Of a DNA stretch of 64,000 nt, positions 8,635 to 16,943 are shown one piece after another; positions within the stretch are counted from its first letter, which is position 1; each line of letters starts with the position of its first letter. Origin of the DNA: Victivallis sp. Marseille-Q1083. GTDB lineage: Bacteria; Verrucomicrobiota; Lentisphaeria; Victivallales; Victivallaceae. Made by a program: the position numbers and the translations under genes. The stretch covers positions 3,112,083 to 3,176,082 of the forward strand of contig NZ_CAHJXL010000001.1 in the NCBI RefSeq assembly GCF_903645315.1, written 5' to 3'. The notes under the pieces were generated by a model, which was not told where the DNA came from, did not search any database, and saw nothing but the letters and a program-made list of their open reading frames with translations.

Positions 8635-8818
8635 CGGTAACCTCCTGTTTCGGTTACCGATAATATAGCATCATTTTTAATCGATGTCTATGTTTGAAAG
8701 CGAAATAGTATTACAGCCGAGTTTGGCTTTACACTCCAGTTCAACGTCTACGGCGGCCTGCAACGACACTATGGCCCGTATCATTTCCCGGCTTATCAGT
8801 CATATTGCAGCACCTTTC

Positions 8819-8926
8819 TCATTGCCGTATTAAAAAATATAACTCTTCCATATCTTTGTCAAAGATCAATTTGATCATTCGCCCGGAATTATAACCAATC
8901 TTCCTTACCCGGTTTGTCACGGTCAT
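8819..8926 (-). CDS. Possible small protein (35 residues)
   Basis: From ATG 8926 a basic peptide (VTNRVRKIGYNSGRMIKLIF, then DKDMEELYFLIRQ) reads on the minus strand towards the split 58-residue gene. The ribosome-binding site is weak and the frame is open further upstream. Kept because it is directly upstream of that gene and has protein-like composition; confidence is low. Confidence 0.25.
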   Translation of the reverse strand: MTVTNRVRKIGYNSGRMIKLIFDKDMEELYFLIRQ

Positions 8927-8989
8927 CAAGGGGACTATCGCCGCTTGATTCCCCGTTTTTCGGACAAACCGGAAAGGAAGATAAATCCC

Positions 8990-9271
8990 ATGAATGAAAA
9001 AGAACAAATGGTCGTCGCCGCCTCGATGACCGGAATGCTATGGCGAAAGTTTCCGCAAGACTCCGACGGCCGGCTGGAACTCGATTCTGCCCGGATACAT
9101 GTCGCCGGCTGGATCCAGACTCTGGAATTTCTCATTTCAACCTGTTCTCCCAGATTCCGGGAAGATTGGCAACTTGAGCTGAACCGGGTTCAAGCCATCA
9201 ACTTCCAGATCATCCCCGGAGAGGAATATTCCCGACTGATTACTCAACCCACATTTAGCGAAAGGAAATAA
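8990..9271 (+). CDS. Hypothetical protein
   Basis: A 93-residue protein from ATG 8990, preceded by GGAAGGAAGAT. It is mixed alpha/beta with no membrane segment or recognised motif. It forms a tight plus-strand operon with the next gene (2-base gap) and the truncated third gene at 9691, so these three probably worked together before IS insertion removed the rest. No function can be assigned. Confidence 0.65.
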   Translation: MNEKEQMVVAASMTGMLWRKFPQDSDGRLELDSARIHVAGWIQTLEFLISTCSPRFREDWQLELNRVQAINFQIIPGEEYSRLITQPTFSERK

Positions 9272-9273
9272 TT

Positions 9274-9669
9274 ATGGGCGGGCCTTGCATCTACAGTCAT
9301 CTTTATGTTGATTTGGCAACCTTGGAGGAAACAAGCCGGTTTATCGAAATCTTTACCGCATTGATTGAGAAGAATCCTGATTATGAATTCTTTAAAATTT
9401 ATCCGGTTGAGAATTCTGTTGAAGTCGATTTTGTTGGCTATGAAGGTGGCAAATGGTTTGAAACGCTGCTGATCGACTTCAATCGCTGGTGTCAGGAAAA
9501 CTTTCAGACCGGTCTGCAGGGTTATTATTACAGCGAGGAATACGGTACAAACTACCGCTGTGAAATCAGCAACAACGAAATCGACAAAGAAGATATCGAA
9601 TGGCTGGTTAACTACACTAATGAAGAAATCCGTTTCCTCGCAGAATTTGCCCACGAACATTTTGATTAA
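9274..9669 (+). CDS. Hypothetical acidic protein
   Basis: A 131-residue acidic protein rich in aromatic residues (GGPCIYSHLYVDLATLEETS at the N-terminus, TGLQGYYYSEEYGTNYRCE centrally). It resembles small cytosolic immunity-like or phage-associated proteins only in a general way; no family was recognised. It follows the previous gene with a 2-base gap and precedes the truncated gene at 9691. Confidence 0.65.
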   Translation: MGGPCIYSHLYVDLATLEETSRFIEIFTALIEKNPDYEFFKIYPVENSVEVDFVGYEGGKWFETLLIDFNRWCQENFQTGLQGYYYSEEYGTNYRCEISNNEIDKEDIEWLVNYTNEEIRFLAEFAHEHFD

Positions 9670-9690
9670 CAATAGCCTCCGGAGACAAAC

Positions 9691-9794
9691 ATGAGTAATT
9701 TCCCAAATCCTGTCACACCGGAAAAGCAGATTTCCACGGACAAATTTAACGGCTATCTTGAAATGTATCGCGCTCATCTTGCCAAAGTGAATTA
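9691..9794 (+). pseudogene. Third operon gene, 3' end lost
   Basis: ATG 9691 follows a good CCGGAGACAAAC site. The frame reads MSNFPNPVTPEKQIS and then DKFNGYLEMYRAHLAKVNY before running at 9795 into sequence identical to the interior of the IS630 type 2 element (equivalent to 60129 onward). Only about 35 native codons remain. The junction is internal to the IS, so a deletion followed or accompanied the insertion. Confidence 0.6.
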
Positions 9795-9962
9795 TCCGAT
9801 TTCTGTACAATTATTACATTTGCCGCTTTGATACAATCTCACGGCCTGCTTGCGCCGCTCTTCAAGAGCGACCTTATCGAGTTTTCGTGCATCTTGAGTT
9901 TCCATGATGATAATATACACCCTCAAGCAAATATTGCACGTATGTTAATTGCCGAATCTATA
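9795..9962 (-). mobile_element. IS630 type 2 remnant
   Basis: Bases 9795-9962 match 60129-60296 with few differences, covering the element end (GCCGAATCTATA) and the first 37 or so codons of its transposase on the minus strand. The left side is truncated inside the transposase gene. It is inactive and marks a deletion junction with the gene at 9691. Confidence 0.88.
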
Positions 9963-10194
9963 AATGGGTCCGTGTTAATGAGGTTGAAATGGATATTTCG
10001 ACGGATTCTGTGGATCACCCAAAATAATAGTTTCTCCAGAAACTGTACCTGAGCCAGTCGGATGCCTGGTGTAAGTAAAGTCAACAGAAGAACCGGTATA
10101 TTCATCATTGTAAGCACAACGGCAAAAAACTTCTATTCTAAAATCCAAGCTGAAGTCATGACTTGGCAGTATTGGTTCTTGTGATAGAGCTCTT
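9963..10194 (-). pseudogene. Broken paralogue of the 147-569 gene
   Basis: Read on the minus strand this segment gives LDFRIEVFCRCAYNDEYTGS followed by SVDFTYTR and NPSKYPFQPH. The intact relative at 147-569 has FRIEVFCRCPYNDEYTGS, FTYKY and YPFKPHYRG in the same order. A TAT-to-TAA change converts the Tyr after PFQPH to a stop. The upstream end is cut by the IS5 element and the downstream end by the IS630 remnant. Confidence 0.75.
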
Positions 10195-11093
10195 AGAATA
10201 TATCCCTAAATAACAGTTGAAAACATGAAAAATATTGCTATATTATCATCAACCACTAGAAGGAGAATATGGCAATGAATTCGTGGGAAGTCTCTGATGC
10301 TTTTTGGTCGAAGGTCGAACCTTTGATTCCTCGTGCAAGGCGTGATAGCAATCGAGAGTATCAGCGTCGTCGCGGAGCTGGACGAAAACCGTTGGAAGCG
10401 CGTCGAGTGTTTGAGGGTATCGTGTATGTTTTGCGAACGGGAATACAATGGAAGGCGCTTCCCCGAGAATACGGGAGTTCAAGCAGCATACATCGTTATT
10501 TTCAGCGCTGGTTGAAAGCCGGATTGTTTCAAAAATTGTGGAAGAAAGGTTTGGCGGAATACGATGAGTTGGAAGGGATTTCCTGGCGTTGGCAAAGTAT
10601 CGATGGAGCAATGAACAAAGCCCCATTGGCCCGGGAAGCAGTAGGTCCCAATCCCACAGACAAGGGAAAAAAATGGGACCAAACGTCACGTTCTCGTAGA
10701 CGAGCGTGGCATCCCGTTGTCAATAGTCGTAACCAGAGCAAATCGGAATGATGTTACGCAAGTGAATGCCGTTTTGAGCGCAAGAATGAGAAAGCCGCGA
10801 GGAAGGACAAAGCAGAATCTTTGTGCGGATGCCGGTTATACCGGCTCTGGAGAAGTTATGAAGGCGTACCGATATATTCCGCACATCAGACCGCGGGGAG
10901 AAGAGAAAATTGCAGTCAGGCAAGGTTATAAAGCTCGACGTTGGATTGTGGAAGTGGCCCATTCATGGTTCAATCGCTTCAGAAAACTTCTGGTGCGTTT
11001 TGAAAAAACACATGCCGCATATGAAGCGTTGCTTCAACTGGCGGCAAGCGTGATTATTTATAGAAAACTTGCGGTTATTTAGGGATATATTCT
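10195..11093 (+). mobile_element. IS5-family element
   Basis: Matching 20-bp ends, AGAATATATCCCTAAATAAC at 10195-10214 and its inverse at 11074-11093, bound an approximately 0.9-kb element with an IS5-type transposase in two frames. No obvious target duplication is seen. It interrupts the broken paralogue on its left and removes the N-terminus of the serine recombinase on its right. Confidence 0.9.
10269..11082 (+). CDS. IS5-family transposase in two frames
   Basis: The first frame (10269-10751) gives the IS5 N-terminal domain (WEVSDAFWSKVEPLIP, GIQWKALPREYGSSSSIHRY) and the first catalytic region (WQSIDGAMNKA, GPNPTDKGKK). At an A7 run (about 10667-10673) the conserved sequence moves to the second frame (GTKRHVLVDERGIPLSIVVT, then DAGYTGS, WFNRFRKLLVRFEK) up to 11082. 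The shift is +1 (equivalently -2). Some IS5-group elements use frameshifting on A runs, so this may be programmed, but a mutation cannot be excluded. Confidence 0.85.
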
Positions 11094-12647
11094 TAATCAT
11101 TATCTTGAACAATACAATATTGGTTTTGTCTCTGTAACTCAAGATATAAATACCAATACATCGGCTGGTCGAATGTTGTGGAATATTCTGATGACTTTCG
11201 CTCAATTCGAGCGAGAGACAATTTCAGAACGAGTTCGCGATAAAATTGCTGAAAGTAAACGCATGGGAAAATTCTGTGGCGGTATGACTCCTATGGGTTA
11301 TAGACGCAATAACGAAACTCGTCGAATTGACATTGACTCCAAAGAAGCCATTATTGTTCGTTGGATTTTTAAAAAATACTTGAAATGGAAATCTTGCGGT
11401 CTCGTGGCAAAAGCATTGAATCTCCGTGGCCTCAAGACACGAAAATGGACTTCAAGTCATGAAATCAATCATGGAGGTAAAAGTTGGTGTACTGCACGTA
11501 TTCATTCTATTCTCACTAATCCGTTGTATGCCGGCTTGATTCGTCATCAGAAACAAATGTATCCGGGAGAACACATTCCTATCATAACTCAAGAAATGTG
11601 GGAACAGACTCAAGAATTGTTGAGTCATAACAACCAAGGCAGACACAAATGTTTCGGTCAACGAGAAGCTACGCTGCTGATGACTCTTTTGCATTGTGAA
11701 GAATGCAACTGTGCTTTAACTCCTACTTATACCGATAAAAATCGCAAACGGTATTTTTATTATGTTTGTCAGAAATCACGAAAATATCCGGATCATATCT
11801 GCCAATTGCCCCAATTGCCATCTAAAGAAATTGAAAATGTTGTTTTCATGCAATTGGAAATGCTCATTCAATGTTATTCGTTTCGAGAAAACATTATCGA
11901 GGCAATCAGACAGACACAAGTCGAATATTGCCGTATAATAAAAAAAGAATGTTCTGGTTTACAAACCTTGATCGCGATAGGAAAAGACCACGATACGAAC
12001 ATGGAGATGAAAGATAGGCTTGAGATGCTTGATCGTAAGTACGGAGCCTTTCAACAGGAGATAAAAGTCAAAGCGATAGATCGTTATCTAGATCAATTTT
12101 CTGTCCTATGGAACGAAATGGGGTCTCAGACAAAAATCGAACTGTTAGACTTAATCGTGGAAAGAATAGAGGTTTACCCCACCAAGATCAGTATATTCTT
12201 GGTGGAAGATTTTATCTGCCTGAAAGAAGAAATTGCCAGCCGCTTTCGGTCAGAACAAAGTTTATTCTCCGTTCATCAAGAAGATGGATGTTTAATTTTG
12301 GAATCTCCAATTGTGTTGAAGAGAGTAAATGGACAAAATAAAATAGAAGCGACGGGAGTCAACTATGACAATAATCGTCGTTGTCTGCTTCATGCAATAG
12401 CTCTTGCGTGGCGTTGGAATGAAGAGTTATGTGCCGGAAAATTCAAAAATGTTTCTGAATTGGCAAGAACACTCAAACAAAGTGCTGCATATACTGGACG
12501 CATTTTGGCTTTGAGCAATTTAGCGCCGAGCATCGTAGAAGCTATTGTATATGGCGATATCCCAAATGGTTTAAGCTTGCCAAGCTTCATGAAGACGATT
12601 GGGAAGAGCAATATAAGGAATTAGGATTTTCAACCGTAATAAATTAA
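11094..12647 (+). pseudogene. Large serine recombinase, N-terminally truncated and frameshifted
   Basis: The frame enters from the IS5 end and reads IGFVSVTQDINTNTSAGRML, the second half of the resolvase catalytic domain, then the recombinase domain, a zinc-ribbon-like CEECNCALTP segment and a C-terminal HTH. The catalytic Ser region is gone. Near 12570 the frame is lost, since the normal ending (KLAKLHEDDWEEQYKELGF) is in another frame up to TAA 12645-12647. It is related to the recombinase at 32512-33900, so a second site-specific element once lay here. Confidence 0.85.
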
Positions 12648-12659
12648 TCCTTGTTGCAG

Positions 12660-12707
12660 AATAACCGTTTCAGAGTTTACAAAATTTAAAAACGGTTATT
12701 TTGTGAT
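12660..12707 (+). terminator. Hairpin after the recombinase remnant
   Basis: AATAACCGTTT at 12660-12670 pairs perfectly with AAACGGTTATT at 12690-12700, followed by TTGTG. The position just after the recombinase end fits a terminator, though the 19-base loop is long and the T-tract poor. It could instead be a recombination-site arm. Confidence 0.4.
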
Positions 12708-13434
12708 AAAATATTTTTTCTGATTTCGGAGTACGTGTAATGAAATAAAATGTGTAAAATCCTGAGAATCAATAGAAAAACAAAACAATGAAAAAGTTAA
12801 CCGAGAGTTTGTGAATAATAAAATGGCGGAGAGAGAGTCGGCTTCTCGCAACCTCCTGTTGAGCTCAAATTGGCGTTACAAGACTCTCTATTTCAAGAAG
12901 TTATTCTCTAATTTAGCTTTGGGTCTTGCAGACGTTTCAACCTATCGAAAAAGGCACTTTTCGGTACTTACAAGTTCTAAAACGGCACAGTTTGGCACCT
13001 AACTAAACTCTGCTCAAAGAGATGGCTCCTGCCTGATCTGTCGATCCCTGTACAGAGAGCGATTCCATAGCCATTTGGGGCTGCATTAGAACCTGTTCCA
13101 ACGGCACTATAATGGTACCTCAGACAGCGACCGGTTGTCCTCATCGACCCCCTGCAACATGCCAACTGCACCAGAATGGCACCTCATCACCTCTTCGATT
13201 TCAGTATCGAAAATGTTCCATTCGTCCTAACGGTACCATAGTGGCACCCCATCTATAATGAACCCGGCACATGTTATTATCAGGTGCCACCTTACTATAA
13301 TGCCATTAAGGGAAATTGCAAATGTGACATGCAGAATCGTCTTAAGAAAGATGAATGAAACAAAGTGAAGAGCGTATGAAACGGATATACTGATATGCTC
13401 AATACAAGCTCCGTGTGTCTGTTTCCCATTTGCA
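12708..13434. repeat. Intergenic region with repeated GGYAC...GGYACCT motifs
   Basis: No credible gene is seen. About 350 bases hold six imperfect copies of two GGYAC half-sites separated by about six bases: near 12954 (GGCACTTTTCGGTACTT), 12981 (GGCACAGTTTGGCACCT), 13100 (GGCACTATAATGGTACCT), 13169 (GCACCAGAATGGCACCT), 13231 (GGTACCATAGTGGCACCC) and, inverted, 13281-13306. They lie upstream of the Fic gene. Spacing is irregular, so this is not a CRISPR array; a multi-site operator or iteron cluster is more likely. Confidence 0.5.
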
Positions 13435-13477
13435 TTTTACTCCATCAGAAGTATATTTACTCCATCGATGGAGTAAA
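13435..13477 (+). promoter_or_regulatory. Palindromic operator upstream of fic
   Basis: A perfect 22-bp palindrome at 13456-13477 (half-site TTTACTCCATC) is preceded by an extra direct half-site TTTTACTCCAT at 13435-13445. It ends 22 bases before the Fic start codon, so a bound repressor would block initiation. The Fic protein has a C-terminal winged-helix-like region and could autoregulate; this is an inference. Confidence 0.6.
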
Positions 13478-13499
13478 CGGAGATCAGGAGGACCAAGAA

Positions 13500-14441
13500 A
13501 TGAATCAGTTGCAACAGTGTGATGAACTCAAGAAGAAGCTGGATGCGCTCCGACCATTCCCAGCAGAAACGCTGAGATCGCTCCGTGAATATTACCGGGT
13601 CGGCTTGACCTATTCCAGTAACGCACTGGAAGGCAACTCACTGACGGAATCCGAAACGAAAGTTGTGATTGAAGACGGCCTGACCGTGCAAGGGAAACCG
13701 CTTCACGATGTCTATGAAGCGCTTGGTCACGCGGATGCCTACGATCATCTACAACTGATGGCAACAGACAAGCAGTTGAAGGTTGCCGATATTCTGAAAC
13801 TTCATGAACTTTTCTATAAGCGCATTGATCCATCGCAGGCAGGTAAGTTCCGAACCGTCCCGGTATTCATCAGTGGAAGTCACTATCCGCTACCATCTGC
13901 GGAAGAGATTCCTAAGTTGATGGACGAGTTCCTTGCATGGTATCGACAGCATGAGCTCCTGCTGCATCCTCTCGAACTGGCAGCACTGGTACATCAGAAA
14001 TTTGTCTTTATCCATCCGTTCGTAGACGGGAATGGACGGGTCGCGCGTCTGCTGATGAATCTGGTTCTCCTTCGCTTCGGATATCCCATTACAATCATTC
14101 CTCCCATCCTGCGATTGGAATACATTGCGACTCTTGAAAAGGCCCATCGCAGTACGAATGAGTTCATCCAGTTTGTTATCGCCCGTGAGATAGAAACACT
14201 CCGGGAACTACTGCGACTTCTCGGCTGTATCCTTGAGAAAACTGAAGCCTCCACTTTGAGTCACGGAGCTGCTCAGATACTACAACTTTTACAAACTCAT
14301 CCCGGCTGGCGCGTACCAAATTTTGCAGAAGCGTTGCAGAAGAGTCGTCCTACGATAGAACGTCATCTGCGGGAACTTCGCAATGCTGGTCGAATCGAGT
14401 TTCGAGGTGCCCCAAAGAACGGCGGTTATTTTACCAAGTAA
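13500..14441 (+). CDS. fic: Fic-family AMPylase-type protein with inhibitory helix
   Basis: Starts at ATG 13500 behind AGGAGGACCAAGAA, giving 313 residues. The Fic active-site loop HPFVDGNGRVAR is complete (about residues 172-183), with the catalytic His. An (S/T)xxxE(G/N) inhibitory motif, SNALEG, is present near the N-terminus (about residues 40-45), the arrangement of self-inhibited class II Fic proteins. The C-terminal 70 or so residues (QILQLLQTHPGWRVPNFAEA, RPTIERHLRELRNAGRIEF) form a winged helix. Such proteins usually transfer AMP to target proteins. No separate antitoxin gene is visible, as expected for cis-inhibition. It stands alone after a palindromic operator. Confidence 0.93.
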   Translation: MNQLQQCDELKKKLDALRPFPAETLRSLREYYRVGLTYSSNALEGNSLTESETKVVIEDGLTVQGKPLHDVYEALGHADAYDHLQLMATDKQLKVADILKLHELFYKRIDPSQAGKFRTVPVFISGSHYPLPSAEEIPKLMDEFLAWYRQHELLLHPLELAALVHQKFVFIHPFVDGNGRVARLLMNLVLLRFGYPITIIPPILRLEYIATLEKAHRSTNEFIQFVIAREIETLRELLRLLGCILEKTEASTLSHGAAQILQLLQTHPGWRVPNFAEALQKSRPTIERHLRELRNAGRIEFRGAPKNGGYFTK

Positions 14442-15065
14442 TGCGATGGCGGTACTCTTACTCTGATCAGTGCAATTTTATTCATAGCGAGAATTTTATT
14501 ATTGTATCGGCAATTAAGGGTATTTGCTTTTGTGGCAGTTTCAAGCACGACAAACAAGCAACCTAAATTGCCGAAACTATAAGTTACATATTAAATAGAA
14601 TGATATATAACGCGGATGGGATTCTGGACACCAACGGTTACAAAGTGGATTTTTGCCCCATGATTTTGGACAAAAGGGTATGTCCATTGGACTATTTGGG
14701 TGAGTAAATGGACTCTGAATTTTGGACTTTTAGCCTCAAAAGTCCAAAGTCCAATCAGGAAAAGACAAACTATATATACCTCGTTTTCTTCTGCCTTGTT
14801 TCATCAATTTCATCCATGAGAATGTATCGCGATCAGCCCCCCTTATTCTGCGATAGAGATACTTGTTTATAGAAGGTATTTATCATGCTGTAGGCTACGG
14901 CCTAGCCCCCCCTTAAAACCATTAAGATTCGGCTCATTCTCTCCAGTATAGCAAGGCTTTTTGCTCGCCTTTAGTCGAGTCTTCGAACTTCCTCCTTCTT
15001 TAGAAGGAGGAAGCCGTGGAGAAGCGTTGTTTCAATAATCGTTGTTCAGCTTCCTATAAGGCTCT
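14442..15065. other. Gene-free region with GTCCAAA repeats and hairpins
   Basis: No gene is supported. Several copies of TTTGGAC/GTCCAAA cluster at 14670-14755, including an 11-bp inverted repeat TTTGGACTTTT (14721-14731) with AAAAGTCCAAA (14738-14748). A perfect hairpin CTTCCTCCTTCT/AGAAGGAGGAAG lies at 14988-15013. The region is beyond the 3' end of the minus-strand replication-like operon and could hold an origin or operator sites. Confidence 0.4.
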
Positions 15066-15178
15066 GAATGAAACGCCTTGCGGTTCTTCTGTCGAAGAAC
15101 ACTGATTGTTTTCATGTTGTCGGCCATCACGGCCATGAATGAAACGCCCTGCGGCTCTTCTGTCGAAGAACCGCAGGG
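15066..15178 (-). terminator. Duplicated 35-bp repeat, one copy a terminator hairpin
   Basis: Two direct repeats of about 35 bp (15066-15100 and 15137-15171), both beginning GAATGAAACGCC and ending CTTCTGTCGAAGAAC, lie just past the 3' end of the minus-strand operon. In the copy nearer the genes the repeat extends into a long stem, CCCTGCGG to CCGCAGGG (15147-15178), which read on the minus strand is followed by CGTTTCATT. It probably terminates the operon. Confidence 0.55.
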
Positions 15179-15185
15179 GTTATGT

Positions 15186-15521
15186 TTACTCTGTCTGGCT
15201 GGATTCGTCACTTGCCAGAATGTAATGGATGATGTCGGTGTTGCGGAATCGGACTGCGTGTCCGACCATCTTACGTTTGAAGGGCAACTGTGGTTCCAGT
15301 TTTTTGAAGTTGGCGAGGCTAACTCCAAGCATTTGTGCAGCCTCATTCATGTCAACCAGTTTAGGAACAACATTCGGTACAGGTGTGCCCTGGGCAGCAA
15401 GGTGCTTGAGCTGGGCAATGATCTCCCGATATTCAGGAAACGGAATCAAGTTGGATTCCGTTAACGGGTGAAGTAGCTTCCCAATCAGGACAACGGTTTG
15501 ATGACGAATAGGATGTGGCAT
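15186..15521 (-). CDS. Excisionase-like HTH DNA-binding protein
   Basis: ATG 15521 is preceded by AGAAGGAGGGGCGCAAC, a strong site, giving 111 residues; the frame is open further upstream but without a good start. The C-terminal half (LVDMNEAAQMLGVSLANFKK, then VRFRNTDIIHYI) has the pattern of MerR/excisionase-type HTH_17 proteins. It is last in a minus-strand operon after the helicase and Gp2-like protein. A role as directionality factor or replication/copy regulator of the same element is likely but inferred. Confidence 0.75.
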   Translation of the reverse strand: MPHPIRHQTVVLIGKLLHPLTESNLIPFPEYREIIAQLKHLAAQGTPVPNVVPKLVDMNEAAQMLGVSLANFKKLEPQLPFKRKMVGHAVRFRNTDIIHYILASDESSQTE

Positions 15522-15613
15522 GTTGCGCCCCTCCTTCTCTGGCGCATACAATCGCAAGCCACTGTAGTTTTTTACTCTGCGGTTTTCTGAGAAAGACTCG
15601 CTCCTTCCATATG

Positions 15614-16939
15614 TCACTTAGACTGATTTAAGTTTTTCATAAACGCCTGTACCATCGCATCCCCAAGCGCATCAGCAAACCGAATCGGCCGATCCAAAGT
15701 CAAACTATCGAAAGAGCGCACTCTTGAGAGCGCAGTGTATAATTGCCCCGGTGCGAAACAGCCATCACCAAGGATGACATGAGCCTTCTCCAGCGTCTGC
15801 CCCTGCGTTTTGTGGATCGTAGTGGCGTAAGCGGGCATGACGGGGTATTGCCAAAACTTTCCTGTTTCATCTTGAACGATCTGAAGCTTTCCCTCTTCGT
15901 TCCGCCAAGTTGTATATTCATAATGCGTCCAGCAGGTTTGTGTAACTTTTACGATGGGACCGCGATCAAGTTTGACAAGAATAACTCGTGCAATCGGATC
16001 GTAGCAAAGGACTTCACCCTGATCACCATTTACATATTCATATTGCTGAATATCAGTGCCGTGACTGCGGTTGCCAAGCAACATTATCCGCATTCCGCGT
16101 TTGAGCAGGAGTACCTGACTGACCGGAAGTTCGTCATCAGGAAACTCACCCCACTTCTCTCCCATGATCTCCACGCCGCTGTCGGGCAGTTGAGCCAATG
16201 CCTGAGCATTGATCTTATTCGCCGTGTCTCTGGAACAGCAAAGACAGATCGGACCGTTTAAACCGTCCGTGGAGCGGTTGGCTGCGATCCGTCCATTGGC
16301 ATCATGCAAGCGTTCCTGAAGATCGGTGTCCATCTCTCTGACAGAGTTCAGAAAGGCAATAAATTCTGGTTCTGTCTGCCGATGTATCTGAGTCAGTTCA
16401 ATGTTTTGAAACCGTGCGCTCTGCCATGCGAGCGTATTGAAAGCGTAAATACCATTCAAGTGCTCCTCAAGATATTCCTCAACGGCCTGTTCACGAACGA
16501 CCGGAGGAAGCTGATAGAAATCTCCCACAACAATGATTTGTTTCCCTCCAAACGGTAACCCTGAGCACCCGGAAGAAGCGCTTTCACGGAGTAGGCAGTC
16601 AATAACGTTGAATGTATCACTTCGAACCATTGAGATTTCATCAATCAAAAGAGTTTTTACTGTGCTTAGAAATGGCCTTTTTTCCAGTAGGATGTAAGCC
16701 AGATTACCTGGCTGTAACACACCGGATGGTAAACCAAAAGTTCGATGGATTGTTCCAGCTTCTGTCAGATTTCGGGCTGCAAGTCCGGTAGGTGCAACAC
16801 AAACGAGATTGGCTGGATGGTGACGGATGAACGCATTGATGACTGCGGATTTGCCAGTTCCTGCACGACCGGTCAGAAACACATTTTGTCCAGCCAGCAT
16901 CGCATCAAGTGCAACTTGTTGTTCGTGATCCAGTTGCAT
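15614..16939 (-). CDS. PIF1/RecD-like superfamily 1 helicase
   Basis: ATG 16939 lies 4 bases after the stop of the Gp2-like gene, behind AAAGGGGTTGAAACA; the product is 441 residues. SF1B motifs are complete: Walker A GRAGTGKS near residues 24-31, TLLIDEISMV (motif II), VVGDFYQLPP (motif III), and YATTIHKTQGQTLEKA plus YTALSRVRS in the C-terminal half. PIF1/RecD2-type helicases unwind DNA 5' to 3'. Coupling to a rolling-circle-type replication protein suggests it unwinds the element during replication. Confidence 0.93.
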   Translation of the reverse strand: MQLDHEQQVALDAMLAGQNVFLTGRAGTGKSAVINAFIRHHPANLVCVAPTGLAARNLTEAGTIHRTFGLPSGVLQPGNLAYILLEKRPFLSTVKTLLIDEISMVRSDTFNVIDCLLRESASSGCSGLPFGGKQIIVVGDFYQLPPVVREQAVEEYLEEHLNGIYAFNTLAWQSARFQNIELTQIHRQTEPEFIAFLNSVREMDTDLQERLHDANGRIAANRSTDGLNGPICLCCSRDTANKINAQALAQLPDSGVEIMGEKWGEFPDDELPVSQVLLLKRGMRIMLLGNRSHGTDIQQYEYVNGDQGEVLCYDPIARVILVKLDRGPIVKVTQTCWTHYEYTTWRNEEGKLQIVQDETGKFWQYPVMPAYATTIHKTQGQTLEKAHVILGDGCFAPGQLYTALSRVRSFDSLTLDRPIRFADALGDAMVQAFMKNLNQSK

Positions 16940-16943
16940 TGTT

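Larger units (their letters stand above)
7576..8710 (-). mobile_element. IS630-family element, type 1, copy 1
   Basis: A 1135-bp element with about 20-bp terminal repeats starting TACTATTTCGCTTTCAAACA at both ends and flanked by TTA (7573-7575, 8711-8713). The second copy at 56801-57935 is the same length and appears identical in the parts compared. In element orientation both copies sit in TAA, consistent with the TA preference of IS630/Tc1-like elements. It carries two overlapping ORFs. Confidence 0.93.
7470..8784 (-). pseudogene. 58-residue basic protein split by IS630 type 1
   Basis: On the minus strand the frame runs from ATG 8784 to 8714. After removing the IS (and one copy of its TTA/TAA duplication) it continues from 7575 to a TAG at 7470-7472. 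The rebuilt product of 58 residues includes VDVELECKAKLGCKAVIYDK and ends in a basic helix (CHLVRWARIQAKKQSETK). Two Cys pairs and the charge suggest a small nucleic-acid-associated protein. The clean in-frame junction supports a real gene. No family was recognised. Confidence 0.6.

Noticed and set aside
12954-13306. Possible CRISPR array
   Set aside because: The repeated units are short, imperfect and irregularly spaced, one is inverted, and no cas gene is present.
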